Assembly (NCBI GenBank): GCA_029207755.1
Contig: JARCOQ010000096.1
Span: 225,079-289,078, forward strand
From: Chamaea fasciata
Taxonomy: Eukaryota > Chordata > Aves > Passeriformes > Sylviidae
Direction of reading: 5' to 3'
Length of the DNA stretch: 64,000 bases
Shown here piece after piece: positions 49,975 to 61,038 of the stretch. Made by a program: the position numbers and the translations under genes. Each line of letters begins with the position of its first letter. Position 1 is the first letter of the stretch. The notes under the pieces were generated by a model. It ran no database searches and was not told where the DNA came from. It was given only the letters and a program-made list of their open reading frames with translations.

Positions 49975-51190
49975 TTGGCATGTGCTGGTTCAGTGACAGC
50001 TGGGGCCCTGGGCAGAACACTGACAGCCTGGTCTCACCCCCAGGGAAGGAGAAGGAGCCCCTGGAGAAGCTGGACCAGGTGGGGCTGCTGCTGCTGGAGA
50101 CAGTGAGGACGACAACAAGGATGACAACCTCTTCCTGAACCTGGCCACCAGCAATTGAAGGTGATGAACTTCAATTCTGGCACCTTCTTCAAAGTCAGGC
50201 TCCACAGCCAATTTGCAGATGAGTTCGCACACAGGGGGATGCTCCCAGATTTGGGCATTGCACAGCCTGGCCAGGAACCAAAGGTTCCCCCCTTTCCTGG
50301 GGCTGATGCAACTGATTGTTCAGTGGGCTGCCAAGCTGCTTTTTGGCAGGGCTGGGGGCACAGGCTGGGGTGGTTCTGAAATGGGAGTCGGCTCCTGGCC
50401 CTGCCAACAGCCGCCACCCCCCACCATGCCCTGGGCTGGGCCTGGGGCAGCCAGCCCGACACAAACCAACCCCCAAGGTGGGAGCAGAGGTGGGATTCCA
50501 GAACCTGTGCTCGGCTGCTTTGCTTTGCCGGCAAGGAAGGGCTTGGGCTGCTCCACTCCCTTTGTTTTCTTTGGGATCACCATTATTTTGGGGGGCAGTG
50601 TAGAGGGGGAAGAGTGAAAGCATGGGCTTCCCTCAGTGGTGGGTGGGTTTTTCCCTAGCATGCAGGGCATGGGGGCTTCCTCAACCTCTGACAGAGATAG
50701 GATCTTTTACCTTTTCCCTTTTCTCCCTTTCTTGTCTGTAATCTCTTTTTGTTAATTTGATGTTTGTTTTTCTAAAGGAAGCCTTCTAGGTGGTGTCCAG
50801 TCTTGACTGGGAAGTGCTTGGGACCAGCTGTGGAGTGGATGAAGGAGAAGGCTGAGGATGTGGTTTGGGAGCAGCTTTTCTTCTCGCGGCGGATGGCGTG
50901 AGGTGTGTCCCCGTCTTGTTGGCACGGGTGGGATAAGAGCTTTTGGGAGATGGCAGCCAGCACAGGAGCATCCTGCTCTGGGCAGCTGCTGGGGAGGTGG
51001 ATCTGGCCTGGCTGGCTGCAGGCTGGGCACGTGTCCTGCCCTCCTGCTCTGCTGCCAAAGGCAGCAATGATGGGCAGCTTTGGGCCCCGCTCTGAGCACG
51101 CCCAGCATGGCCTGGGCACCGCGGGCGGCTGGGACAAGGGCACAGGAGCCTTCAGCTGACGGGCGGTTTCTGGTTTCTGTCCTTGCAGCC
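49975..51190 (+). pseudogene. truncated second PIM-like copy
   Basis: This block repeats the upstream kinase gene in the same order. It has the intron end and exon start ('aacactgacagcctggtctc', then 'gggaaggagaaggagcccct', read as GKEKEPLE, close to canonical PIM1) at about 50,010-50,100. It then jumps directly to the end of the catalytic exon ('ttctggcaccttcttcaaag', 50,175-50,215), where the splice donor GGTGAG has become GATGAG. Next come homologues of the long intron (50,380-50,650) and of the last intron (50,930-51,180), ending at an intact-looking acceptor TCCTTGCAG. The ATP site, catalytic loop and most of the kinase core are deleted, so no kinase can be made. It shows that the PIM gene was duplicated in tandem here. 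Confidence 0.75.
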
Positions 51191-51390
51191 GGGCTCTGCG
51201 GATGCTGAGGCTGCTCTGGGCTCTGCCCGGGCTCTGCTGGAGCTCAGCACCGGGCCGGGATCAGCCAAAGAAGAAACGGTGTGACCTGCAGCAGACTTGC
51301 CTTGAGCATTTCGGCAATGCAGCTCAAGTTTGCAGAGGGTGCATCTCCAAGGGAAAACATGACACCCCCCAAAATAAACTTGTTTAATAC
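51191..51390 (+). other. possible 3' terminal exon with AATAAA
   Basis: Follows the acceptor of the broken PIM copy and ends with AATAAA at 51,373-51,378. It does not resemble the last PIM exon. It could be a 3' exon of a noncoding or chimeric transcript. Confidence 0.3.
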
Positions 51391-52333
51391 CTTCTGAAAT
51401 GAAATCAATCTGGGGTGACGCCAAATGACATTTTTCAGCTTGCTCAAGCTGTAGCTCAGGCCTTCTCTGAACAGTTCTGTCCCCCACCTGCATTTTCCTT
51501 CACAACTGCTCCCTATTTTCCCGCAGTGAGTTCCCAGCTGATTGCAGTCTCCATCACACTATTGCCATCCTTGGTGCCCGTCACCATGAGGAAGACCAAG
51601 CCCCAGGCTTAGGGACTCATCCTGTCACTGGCTGAGGGGCAGCAATGCCTCAGAGGTCTGGTGGCATTTTAGTGTCATTCAGAGCTGCTCTCTTGCCCTC
51701 AGCTCTCCTCACTGCTGAGTTCCCACTCCCTTTTCCTCATCCTTCCAGCAGGATGAGCTCTGTGAAGTCCCATGAGCCACTCCACTCTTCCCAGCCCACC
51801 CACCCACCTCAGTTAGGCTGAAGCTGAAGCTTCTTTGTCTCCTCTGGCACACCAGTGCAGTCCCCTCTGCGGGGAGCCCAGAGCACAGCACACAGCAGTG
51901 CAGTCCGGGCTGGACCAGCTGCCCTCCACCCCTGGCTTGGCTGTTTGTGGCAGCCAAATGCTCCCTGTTTGCAGCTGTCCCTGCAGGATGGCCCCAGGGC
52001 AGAGCCCAGCCGGGCTCCCACTGCATCCCCTGGAGCCTGGGGCAGACAGTGGTGCCAGAGCTGAGGTTCATGGGGAGCAGCCAGAGCTGTGGCTTGCAGT
52101 CAGTGTTTGCAAGTGTTGTGTTCTCATCTCCTGCAGCTCGTGGGGAAAACAACGAGTGTTGCCAGGCCAGCAGTGCCCCTCTGTGCAGGGACAAGGCTGA
52201 AGGGCTTTCCCATTCCAGAGGAGCCGGCACTGAGCCTTGGCAGGGCCTGGCAGGGCTGGAGCCGGGTCTCGCCTGCTGTGTGGGACTCGCTGCTCACCAA
52301 CTGTCCCCCACCCGCCGCGCTCCGTCCTACAGG
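51391..52333. other. no recognised gene
   Basis: GC-rich sequence with overlapping frames on both strands. Just before the minisatellite is a pyrimidine-rich acceptor-like stretch ending in CCTACAG at about 52,331. No domain is visible. Confidence 0.45.
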
Positions 52334-53302
52334 GACAGAAGGGTCTGTGTGTGCCAGGGGCTCTGGGATGTCTCTGTACCCATGGACAGAAGGGTCTGTG
52401 TGTGCCAGGGGCTCTGGGATGTCTCTGAATCCATGGACAGAAGGGTCTGTGTGTGCCAGGGGCTCTGGGATGTCTCTGTACCCATGGACAGAAGGGTCTG
52501 TGTGTGCCAGGGGCTCTGGGATGTCTCTGTACCCATGGACAGAAGGGTCTGTGTGTGCCAGGGGCTCTGGGATGTCTCTGTACCCATGGACAGAAGGGTC
52601 TGTGTGTGCCAGGGGCTCTGGGATGTCTCTGAATCCATGGACAGAAGGGTCTGTGTGTGCCAGGGGCTCTGGGATGTCTCTGTACCCATGGACAGAAGGG
52701 TCTGTGTGTGCCAGGGGCTCTGGGATGTCTCTGTACCCATGGACAGAAGGGTCTGTGTGTGCCAGGGGCTCTGGGATGTCTCTGAATCCATGGACAGAAG
52801 GGTCTGTGTGTGCCAGGGGCTCTGGGATGTCTCTGTACCCATGGACAGAAGGGTCTGTGTGTGCCAGGGGCTCTGGGATGTCTCTGTACCCATGGACAGA
52901 AGGGTCTGTGTGTGCCAGGGGCTCTGGGATGTCTCTGTACCCATGGACAGAAGGGTCTGTGTGTGCCAGGGGCTCTGGGATGTCTCTGAATCCATGGACA
53001 GAAGGGTCTGTGTGTGCCAGGGGCTCTGGGATGTCTCTGTACCCATGGACAGAAGGGTCTGTGTGTGCCAGGGGCTCTGGGATGTCTCTGTACCCATGGA
53101 CAGAAGGGTCTGTGTGTGCCAGGGGCTCTGGGATGTCTCTGTATCCATGGACAGAAGGGTCTGTGTGTGCCAGGGGCTCTGGGATGTCTCTGTACCCATG
53201 GACAGAAGGGTCTGTGTGTGCCAGGGGCTCTGGGATGTCTCTGTACCCATGGACAGAAGGGTCTGTGTGTGCCAGGGGCTCTGGGATGTCTCTGTACCCA
53301 TG
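52334..53302 (+). repeat. 51-bp minisatellite, 19 near-identical units
   Basis: Nineteen complete 51-bp units run from 52,334 to 53,302, followed by one degenerate unit up to about 53,362. Each starts 'gacagaagggtctgtgtgtg' and ends with a variable nine bases: GTACCCATG in most units, GAATCCATG in units 2, 6, 9 and 13, and GTATCCATG in unit 16. I noticed no other base differences. Because 51 is a multiple of three and the unit lacks stops, two plus-strand and two minus-strand frames stay open throughout, giving frames of 320-476 codons. This openness is a consequence of the repeat and not evidence of a protein. The order of variants shows a 7-unit (357-bp) duplication: units 2-8 and 9-15 have the same pattern. 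Confidence 0.95.
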
Positions 53303-53362
53303 GACAGAAGGGTCTATCTATACAAGGGTTTCCATAACATCTTTGTTCCCTTGGGTATGGAA

Positions 53363-54640
53363 TGAACACAGAGTGAAGGTGTCAGTCATGTTGCTTGTGC
53401 ACTCCTTCCTTTCCATACAAGACACATCTATGCACACCCCCAAGTATAGATATTTTAAAAGGATAGGGATGGATAGAGATTTCCTACAGAGCTCTAACTT
53501 TGACATAACTCACTTGTAAGGCAGTGGCCAGGGGATTTTTTTCCCAGCTCTGTGAGGTTCGGTGTCCAAGAGTTGAGGGGAGCAGAATTCAGAAGCAGTT
53601 TCAGGATTTCTAGGCAGGAAATGGAATTGACAACTATCAGTGTAACTCACCCTGTTCATCGGGATGGGCTGCTGGTTCCTTAGGAATATGGTTGTTGTGC
53701 AGAGCAGGTGCTGCAACCCTGAGGGCTCTTGGCCAGGCCAGGGGATCTCCCACCTGCCAAGGGCAGCTCTCAGCCTGCCTGGAGATCCTCATGGACCGTG
53801 GGGTGAAGTTGGAGGTGGAAGGAGTGACCCCAGCAGGGCAGACTCCTCCTGCTGTGGAAAGGGTGCTGCATGGCCAGGACTGCTCTCAGCTTTGTCCTAA
53901 AGGAAAGGGAAAGGGCTGCCAGCTTTGTCTGTGTCACTGAGACTCCTGCACTGTCACCCTGGGCATCAGCAGATCTGTCTCAGATCTCCCTCAGAAAGTG
54001 CCTCCTCGCCCTCCTCTACCTACAGACAGCAGCAGCAGCACCTTGGCTTGCAGCATCTCGTTGGTCTGAGCTGCCCTTAAGGCCCTGCTGCCAGGGAGAT
54101 GCCCCTGGGCAGTGGCCTGGGCTGGGAGGGGTGTGCAGGGCAGAGCTCAGCCCCCAGGGCTGGGCTGGGCTCTGGGAGCACTGGCAGGGACAAGGCTTGG
54201 ATAGAGAGAAACAGCTCCCAGTAGGCACAACTCCAGGTAGTAGAGAGCAAGACAAGCCCTGGATATCCCTTCCTATACAACAACACAGAAAAAAAAAAAA
54301 ATGGGAGAGAAAAGTGTAGGGAAATTAATTTTGAAATTGCAGCTTACAGATAGTCCACTTTATTTTTCAAGAAAGGTGTAAGTCCAATCACCGTGAAGTA
54401 GAGGGAAGTGTAATGAGCAAAGGGTACCTGTGCAGGACCAGCTGGTCTGATTGCACTGGGGCACAGGCTCTGTTTTCCCTCTGGGCTCCCCAGTGTTCAG
54501 GCTGAGAGCAATGCTGAAGATGTGGCAGTAACTAAGCAGCACAAAAATTAACTCAAAAATAAAACTTTACTGAATTTTCTGCAAAACAACAGATATACTT
54601 TTTAGGGAATTCCTAATAAAATAGGATTGAATCAAGGAAA
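53363..54640. other. 5' flank of the olfactory receptor fragment, nothing else recognised
   Basis: Mixed sequence with a short poly-A near 54,290. Frames are short and overlapping. The segment 53,690-54,270 is GC-rich and the rest is AT-rich. Confidence 0.45.
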
Positions 54641-54697
54641 TCTGTCACAGCTTCTCAATGTCTTCTTTCAACAGTCCACCATGCCCAGGGTGAAGAA

Positions 54698-54853
54698 ATG
54701 TCCAACAGCCGCTCCATCAGCCACTTCCTCCTGCTGGCACTGGCAGACACGCGGCAGCTGCAGCTCCTGCACTTCTGCCTCTTCCTGGGCATCTCCCTGG
54801 CTGCCCTCCTAGGCAACGGCCTCGTCATCAGCGCCGTAGCCTGCGGCCACTGA
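54698..54853 (+). pseudogene. olfactory receptor (family 14-like), truncated after 51 codons
   Basis: Olfactory receptors are seven-transmembrane odorant receptors. The frame from ATG 54,698 encodes 51 residues: an extracellular start with an NxS glycosylation-like site, 'HFLLLALADTRQLQLLHF', then the first transmembrane segment ending in 'LLGNGLVISAVACGH'. GN in TM1 is a receptor family hallmark, and this sequence is typical of the large family-14-like group expanded in birds. A splice-acceptor-like 'ttctttcaacag' lies 20 bases upstream, as expected of receptors with a noncoding 5' exon. The codon after residue 51 is TGA, which is the first three bases of the retroviral LTR at 54,851. TM2-TM7 are absent here and were not found after the 3' LTR. 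An earlier ATG at 54,681 is out of frame. Confidence 0.85.
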
Positions 54854-55446
54854 AACATTAATTTTGAAGAATTAAAGATTTTAGTTAAACCAGATACTGC
54901 TATAGTAAGACAGATAGACTTCCCTTTTGATAAGCAGAAGCCGGATTTAAGGAACTGATAAATCATGAGGCCTGTCAACTTATGTTTGTGTATTCTGACT
55001 AATCAATAGGCTTCAAGAAGGACAATGAATTCATAAATCAAATACTCCTGGGAAAACAGGATTCAGTTGTCACACAACACTAAAAGGTTAAAATGTCAAA
55101 GCGAAGAAGACTCACTTACTTCATCATTTTGAGACCCTGCCCCATAAAAAAGACCACCGACCCATTTCAAAGAACAAACCACACATGCTTAATAGCTTTT
55201 GGCTAATTACCATACGAAGTGGGGAATGGGATGTACTAAAGTCATGAATACACATTTGTGTTTAGGGTATTCGATACTTCTGTACATAAAAAGACCCTGT
55301 GATCTTCTGTAGGTGCGCGTGTGTTTGGGAGCTATCCCGCACGCTGCCCGGCGTCGTAATTAAGCATACACTTTCTAACTTTAAACTGTTAGAGAGTCTT
55401 TTGGATATCGGCATTGGGGCGATATTCATATTTTTTTAATAATTCA
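54851..55446 (+). repeat. 5' LTR of the ERV (596 bp)
   Basis: Starts TGAAACATTAA and ends ATAATTCA. A TATA-like 'tacataaaaag' lies at about 55,283. It lacks 13 bases (equivalent to 63,489-63,501) present in the 3' LTR. Confidence 0.93.
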
Positions 55447-55449
55447 TTT

Positions 55450-55467
55450 TGGCGAGCCAGCCAGGAG
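55450..55467 (+). promoter_or_regulatory. primer-binding site matching tRNA-Arg(ACG)
   Basis: TGGCGAGCCAGCCAGGAG starts three bases after the LTR and is the exact complement of the last 18 bases (with CCA) of vertebrate tRNA-Arg(ACG) as I know it. This tRNA would prime minus-strand DNA synthesis. Confidence 0.8.
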
Positions 55468-55605
55468 ACGCTCTCTCTCGCCGAGGGGGCCATCGGCGTC
55501 TAGGACCCTTTTGGGCGCCCCCCAGGATTTTCTGGGTAGAGGGCTCCTGTGACCCCCCTGACACCCCCGGAGACAGACCAGAGCCTGCTGGAACTACGGA
55601 CAAAA

Positions 55606-55611
55606 AGGTAT
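55606..55611 (+). promoter_or_regulatory. candidate major splice donor in the ERV leader
   Basis: The context AAAAAG|GTATGT, with GT at 55,608-55,609, is a strong donor about 140 bases after the primer-binding site, the usual position for producing spliced env RNA. Confidence 0.4.
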
Positions 55612-56385
55612 GTTTAAAAAAGATAAAATAAAGAACAAATACTGAAGACAGGTACCTTTGAATAGAGGCAGCTTGTAAGTCATAAGAGACGTCTTATGCA
55701 AAGCAGAGGCCTGAACGAGTTTTGGAAAAACTCCGCAGAGTATTGTAGATGGTTGTTTTGTTTCCAGGTAAAGAACCTGGTAGTTGGTGGCTGCATCCCG
55801 AGTGGAGGGGCAGCAACGGCGACAGCAGAGCCACCGGTCTTGGGTCTTGTTGGTTTTAAAGCAGTACTAGCTCCGGTTTCGGCTTGTAGTTTAAAGGTGC
55901 ACCTTGGTAATGCATAATCTGAGGGGCTAGTGCATAATGCATGGTAATGCATAATCTGAGTTTTGAGATGCAAAGGGTCCCGTCTTGAGTCGTGGTCCCG
56001 TGCACTGGATGTGTGTGTGTGTATTGCGGGCAGATCTGTGTCTGTTTGGTGATCCCGAGGTTTTGTGATTGTGGATCAATTTTGTACCGTTTGTGTTGCG
56101 GTTTGTGAAAGCTTGTGAAATAGTCGTTTCGGTTTGTGTAATTTTGGAATGTGCTACTAATCTCTGTAAGTGTTTTTGGAACACGTAAGAGATTTTAACA
56201 CCCCCGCTGATTGGCAGAGGGATACCTCTGTCTGAGAAGGTGGAGGGATTTGGGAAGGCTGTGGCGTTTCAGGGAAGGCTGTGTGCTAGCTTTGATTGTT
56301 TAACTGATAGTGTGACTTCAATCAGTTTGTCGTTCAGTGGAAAAGCACCGTGAGTGAATAAGCTGTTTACTGTTTGTAGAGAGAG

Positions 56386-56442
<57 letters not shown>

Positions 56443-56470
56443 TAAAGAAAAAGAAAAAGAAAAGAAAAGG
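56386..56470 (+). repeat. poly-A tract (A44) and A-rich extension in the ERV
   Basis: Forty-four uninterrupted A residues followed by AG/AAAG units. It resembles a retroposon tail or unstable simple sequence. Confidence 0.9.
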
Positions 56471-57515
56471 GAACAAAACAGGCAAGGAGGTTTATTTCCG
56501 TCTCTTTGCATCCATGCCTGACATAGCTGGTGATCAAGGGTACTTAGTGTCACCTTGGTAGTCAGACAAGAGGCTGAACTCACAGCCTAAGGCTATGTTT
56601 CCCAGCTCTTTGTAAAACGCGGAGGGATTTTTGGCGAATGGAAGTTTGCAATTGCCAGAGTGTGTGATAATATCTTCAAAGTGCTGTAGTCCTGGGCTGC
56701 GACTGCAGAAGAGCGAAGGGGGAGTGTGGGATCCAGCCCCGCCCCCGCTTTCCTGCAGGAGGGTCTGTGCTGTGTCCCGGCCGAAGTCTGTGGGATTTTA
56801 AGAATGTATTCAGAATCATGGGGGATCTCCCCCCCCCACCTTGGCTGCTTCCTTTGCGAGCCTAAAACTGTGCCTGACTGATTGGAAAAGTTTTCGTTTG
56901 TCTGTTTCTGCTTTTTGTCTGTTTGCTTTAATAAAAAGATGTTTATCCTTTTCTTAACCATAACTTCTTTTCACAACAGGTAATGCTTCGAGCCTTATTT
57001 TGAAAAGAATTCTTTTTTGCTTTTTATGCCTCGAGCCTTGTTTTGATTTTTCCTTTTTTGCTTTTTAACCGTAATTCTTTCCTCAACAGCTGAAAGTACA
57101 GCTAACTTTTTCCTTTTTAAGGTTAACAAACTCGTTTTTGTTTAGTTTTGTTTCTTTGTTTTTTCTCTCTTGTGTTGATTTTGATATATGCCCAGGAATA
57201 GGAGGCACAAGAATTGGGAGGCTGGTTCAGAAGAGTTCCCCTGCCCAAGGAGGGGCTGCTACTGTCATCAGCGGACTGTGCTTCGTGGTGCAGTCTGTCA
57301 AGGCTCGTGGGTCCGATAAAGGTACAGGTGGCTAGTACCTAAGAGTGGAACTATAAGCCTACGCAGCGGTAAAATATTGGAGTTGCTGGAAAATGGGATT
57401 TCAGAGATCTCAAAGAAACCAGTACAAATTCCTAAAGTTGAGTGTGGCCAGCATATTTTTGTACCAGAAGAATACCAAGTGAAACTTAAGAATTAGAATA
57501 AGATCAACAAGCATT

Positions 57516-57556
57516 AAAAAAAAAAAAAAAAAAAAAAGAAAAAAAGAAAAAAAAAG
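57516..57556 (+). repeat. second A-rich tract, just upstream of protease
   Basis: Twenty-two A residues, then AAAAG units up to the protease coding start. Length-unstable. Confidence 0.9.
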
Positions 57557-57560
57557 AGAA

Positions 57561-60500
57561 TTCTTAATAGACACAGGGGCAACATTTTCAGTGCTGAATA
57601 TGTCCCTAATACCTGTAACCAATGACTATGTTGTGGTAAAAGGAGCGACTGGCCAATCTGAAAGAGCTTATTTTTTGCAAACCATTGAAGTATAAATTGG
57701 AAAACAATGGGGAATTCATTGATTTTTTTAATATGCCTAAAGCTCCATCTGCACTTTTGGGCAGAGATCTGCTAGAGCAGCTGGAGACAAAAATAATATT
57801 TAAGAATGGGAAAATTATTTTGGAGGAAAAAGATCAACAATATATAGAACTGTTAAGCTTGATAATGATAACCAAAGAAACTGAAGTTGCCAATGAAGAA
57901 GAGAATTTCAGGAAAATATTAGATCAAGTGTTTCCTGGGGTGTGGGCTTCTGACATACCAAGCAGGGCAAAGAATGCACTGTCAGTATAGGTCAAACTTA
58001 AGGAAAGAGGGCAGCCAGTAAAAGTTAAACAATACCCCCTAAAGAAGGAAGACAGAGAAGGGATTAGTCCAATTATTGAAAACATTTGAAGATAGGACTA
58101 CTAAAAGAGTGTCAGTCTGATTTTAACACTCCTATCTTGCCAGTGAAGAAGCCTAACAGATCATACAAGCTAGTACAGGACTTAAAGGCTGTTGATAAGA
58201 TAACTGAAGACTTGGATCCAGTAGTTGCTAACCCTTATATATTGTTAACTCGTTTAATCCCTGAACTAACCTGATTTACTGTTTTAGATTTGAAAGATGC
58301 TTTCTTTTGCCTCCCTCTCCATGAAGCCAGCCAGAAAATCTTTGCATTTGACTGGGAGTACCCCAAAACTGGACGAAAAACTCAGCTCACATGGTGTGTT
58401 TGCCTCAAAAGTACAAAAACTCCCCCACCATATTTGGGGAACAGCTTGCAAAGGATTTGGAGTCTTGGGAACCTCCACCAGGAGAAGGACAGTCGCTCCA
58501 GTATGTGGATGACCTCCTAATATAGCCACCCAGACCCAGGAAACATGTGTGGACTGGATGGTAAGCCTCCTAAACTTTTTGGGCCTACAGGGGTATTGGG
58601 TGTCCCAGAAGAAAGCCCAAATGGTGAGGCAAACAGTAATTTACCTGGGCTATGAAGTGAGTGCTGGACAGAGAACGTTAGGGCAAGATCGCAAAGAGGC
58701 AATATACCAGACCCCAAAGCCTCAGACAGTGAAAGAACTGAGAACCTTCTCAGGCATGACAGGATGGTGCAGACTGTGGATTTATAACTATGGATTACTT
58801 GTTAAACCTCTGTATGCCTTGACCACAGAAGGAAGCAGAGATCTTCAGTGGAACAAAGAAGCAGCTCGAGCCTTCGACCAGCTAAAGAAGGCCCTCATGT
58901 CAGCACCAGCCTTGGGACTTCCAGATGTGAGTAGGCCATTCTTTTTGTTTTCTCACGAGAAGCAAGGGATCGCTTTAGGGATACTAGCACAAAACCTGGG
59001 CCCGTATTGAAGGGTAGTTGCCTACCTCTCTAAGCAGCTGGATACGGCAGCTAAGGGGTGGCCAGGGTGCCTCAGAGCCGTTGCAGCAGTGGCAGTGAAC
59101 ATCCAAGAGGCACGCAAGTTCACCCTGGGCCAGAAGACGACGGTGCTAGTGTCTCACACAGTGTCTACAGTCCTGGAAGCGAAAGGGGGGCATTGGCTCT
59201 CCCCACAGAGATTCCTGAAGTACCAAGCTATACTGGTGGAACAGGATGATGTTGAGATTGCGGTAACTAACATTGTGAACCCAGCTTCCTTCCTCAGCAG
59301 AAGTATGGGAGAACCAGTGATCCATGATTGCCTGGAGAGCATTGAAGCCACCTACTCCAGTCGCCCGGATCTGAAAGATAGCCCGCTTGAAAATGCCGAA
59401 ACCTGGTTTACTGATGGGAGCAGCTATGTCATCAGTGGGAAAAGACATGCTGGGTATGCAGTTACCACAAGCAGAGAGGTAATAGAGTCCAAACCATTAC
59501 CAACGAACACCTCTGCACAGAAGGCTGAGATAATAGCCTTAATTCGAGCTCTAGAGCTGGCAGAAGGAAAAAGAATTAATATCTTCACAGACTCAAGGTA
59601 TGCATTTGGAGTCGTGCATGCCCACGGAGCCATTTGGAGAGAGAGAGGACTGTTAAACTCGCAAGGGAAGGATATTAAACATGCACAAGAAATATTGAGA
59701 CTGTTGGAGGCAGTACAATTACCTGAGAAGGTAGCCATCATGCATATCAAAGCACACCAGAAGGTGAGCTCAGAATTGGAAGAAGGGAATATGCTGGCGG
59801 ATAGAGAGGCAAAAGAAGCAGCAAAAGGTGAGATACCTGATGAGATAATTGAAGCAGCATTAATTCCAGATGGAAAAATTTCTATTGAGGATAAGCTAAA
59901 ATACAATAAAAAGGATAAGAAACTCATTAAGGCAGAAAAGGCAAGTTATAACCAGGAGGGATGGGCTGTAACAGAAGAAGGGAAACTTGTAGTACCCTCC
60001 TATTTGTTGTGGGCATTAGTACAGAGGGAGCATGAGAAAACACACTGGGGAATAGATGCCCTGTATAACTATTTAAAAGAAAGGATCATGGCCAGGAAAT
60101 TGCAGGGCACAGTGATACAAGGAATTCGTCAGTGTAGCCTTTGCCTCCAAACTAATCCCAAAAATACTCCTAAGCCTAAAGTGGGACAAATTGGGAAGGG
60201 CTGTGGACCTGGGCAACAATGAGAAATTGACTTTAGAGAGCTACCCAGGAAGGGAGGATATCGTTACCTATTGGTGTTAACCGATACCTTTTCAGGATGG
60301 CCAGAAGCCTTTCCTGCCAGAACAGCTAAGACCTGAAAGGTAACCAAAGCACAGTTACAAGAAATAATACCGAGGTTTGGGGTTCCAGCCACCATATCCT
60401 CAGATAGAGGGCCACACTTTATTTCAAAAATTGTGCAGCAAATAAGTAATCACCTGGGAATAGATTGGGAATTGCATACCCCATACCACCCTCAATCTAG

Positions 60501-60822
60501 CGGTCAAGTGGAAAAAATGAACCACTTGATTAAACAACAAACTGTGAGATTGGGGCAAGAAGTAAATTTGCCCTGGCCCCAGGCTTTCCCATTGGCATTA
60601 TTGCAAATTCGGACAAAACCAAGGGCAAAAGAGAAACGAAGCCCTCTTGAAATACTGTGTGGAAGGCCATATGCAGTTCAAGAAGGAACAACACCTATGC
60701 AAGTAGGGGAAGAGACCCTACATAGGTATATGGAGGCCCTGAATAGACAACTTAGAGAAATTGAGAAATATGTGGTCGGAGCTCAAAACAGAGAATTAGA
60801 TGGGCCAGTATGCATATGTTAA
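57561..60822 (+). pseudogene. pol: ERV pol: protease, reverse transcriptase, RNase H, integrase (defective)
   Basis: Pol supplies the replication enzymes. Protease: 'FLIDTGAT' active site at 57,561 and 'LLGRDLL' at about 57,760, with a frameshift between them. Reverse transcriptase: 'TPILPVKKPN', the first catalytic Asp in 'LDLKDAFF' (about 58,286-58,310) and the YVDD box at 58,502-58,513. It is broken by stops (57,988; 58,087; 58,272) and by changes through all three frames, with a TAG two codons after the box. A long frame then carries connection and RNase H (TDGSS at about 59,410; AEII; TDSRYA) and the integrase zinc-binding region (HEKTH ... CSLC), ending in a stop at 60,220. The integrase core follows with TDTFSGW, SDRGPHF and the Glu of 'SSGQVEKMN'. 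Motifs are gammaretrovirus-like (class I). Segments 58,549-59,010, 59,089-60,222 and 60,433-60,822 share one frame, so few events separate them. Confidence 0.88.
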
Positions 60823-61038
60823 GTCTTTTGCAGAAAAGACCTTGGAAACACAGTGAGAAGGACCATTCCAGGTGCTTCTTACTACCTTCACTGCAAACAA
60901 GATCAAAGAACAGAAAGCCTGGATCCATCACTCCTGAGTGAAGAAAGCCCCAGAAGGAATCTGGAAGATCACACCAGGTGATAATGAACTGAAGCTGAAG
61001 CTCACTCGGAACTACGAATAGATAGACTAATAGTTATC

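Larger units (their letters stand above)
55612..57560 (+). other. ERV leader and gag-replacement region
   Basis: About 1.9 kb with no gag domain visible in any frame. It includes a GT-rich stretch (55,980-56,170), a run of 44 A residues (56,386-56,429) followed by more A-rich sequence to 56,470, a T-rich stretch with short internal repeats (56,930-57,110; 'cttcgagcctt' and 'ctcgagccttg', 'ttttttgctttttatg' and 'ttttttgctttttaac') and a second A-rich tract (57,516-57,556) directly before the protease. This looks like internal replacement or decay. Confidence 0.6.

Noticed and set aside
52334..53302. CRISPR array
   Set aside because: Units are contiguous without unique spacers, unit length and sequence are those of a minisatellite, and the DNA is from a bird.
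51947..53519. Frames of 472, 476, 433 and 324 codons across the 51-bp minisatellite
   Set aside because: The unit length is a multiple of three and lacks stops, so several frames on both strands are open for purely arithmetical reasons. There is no start context, domain or splice support.
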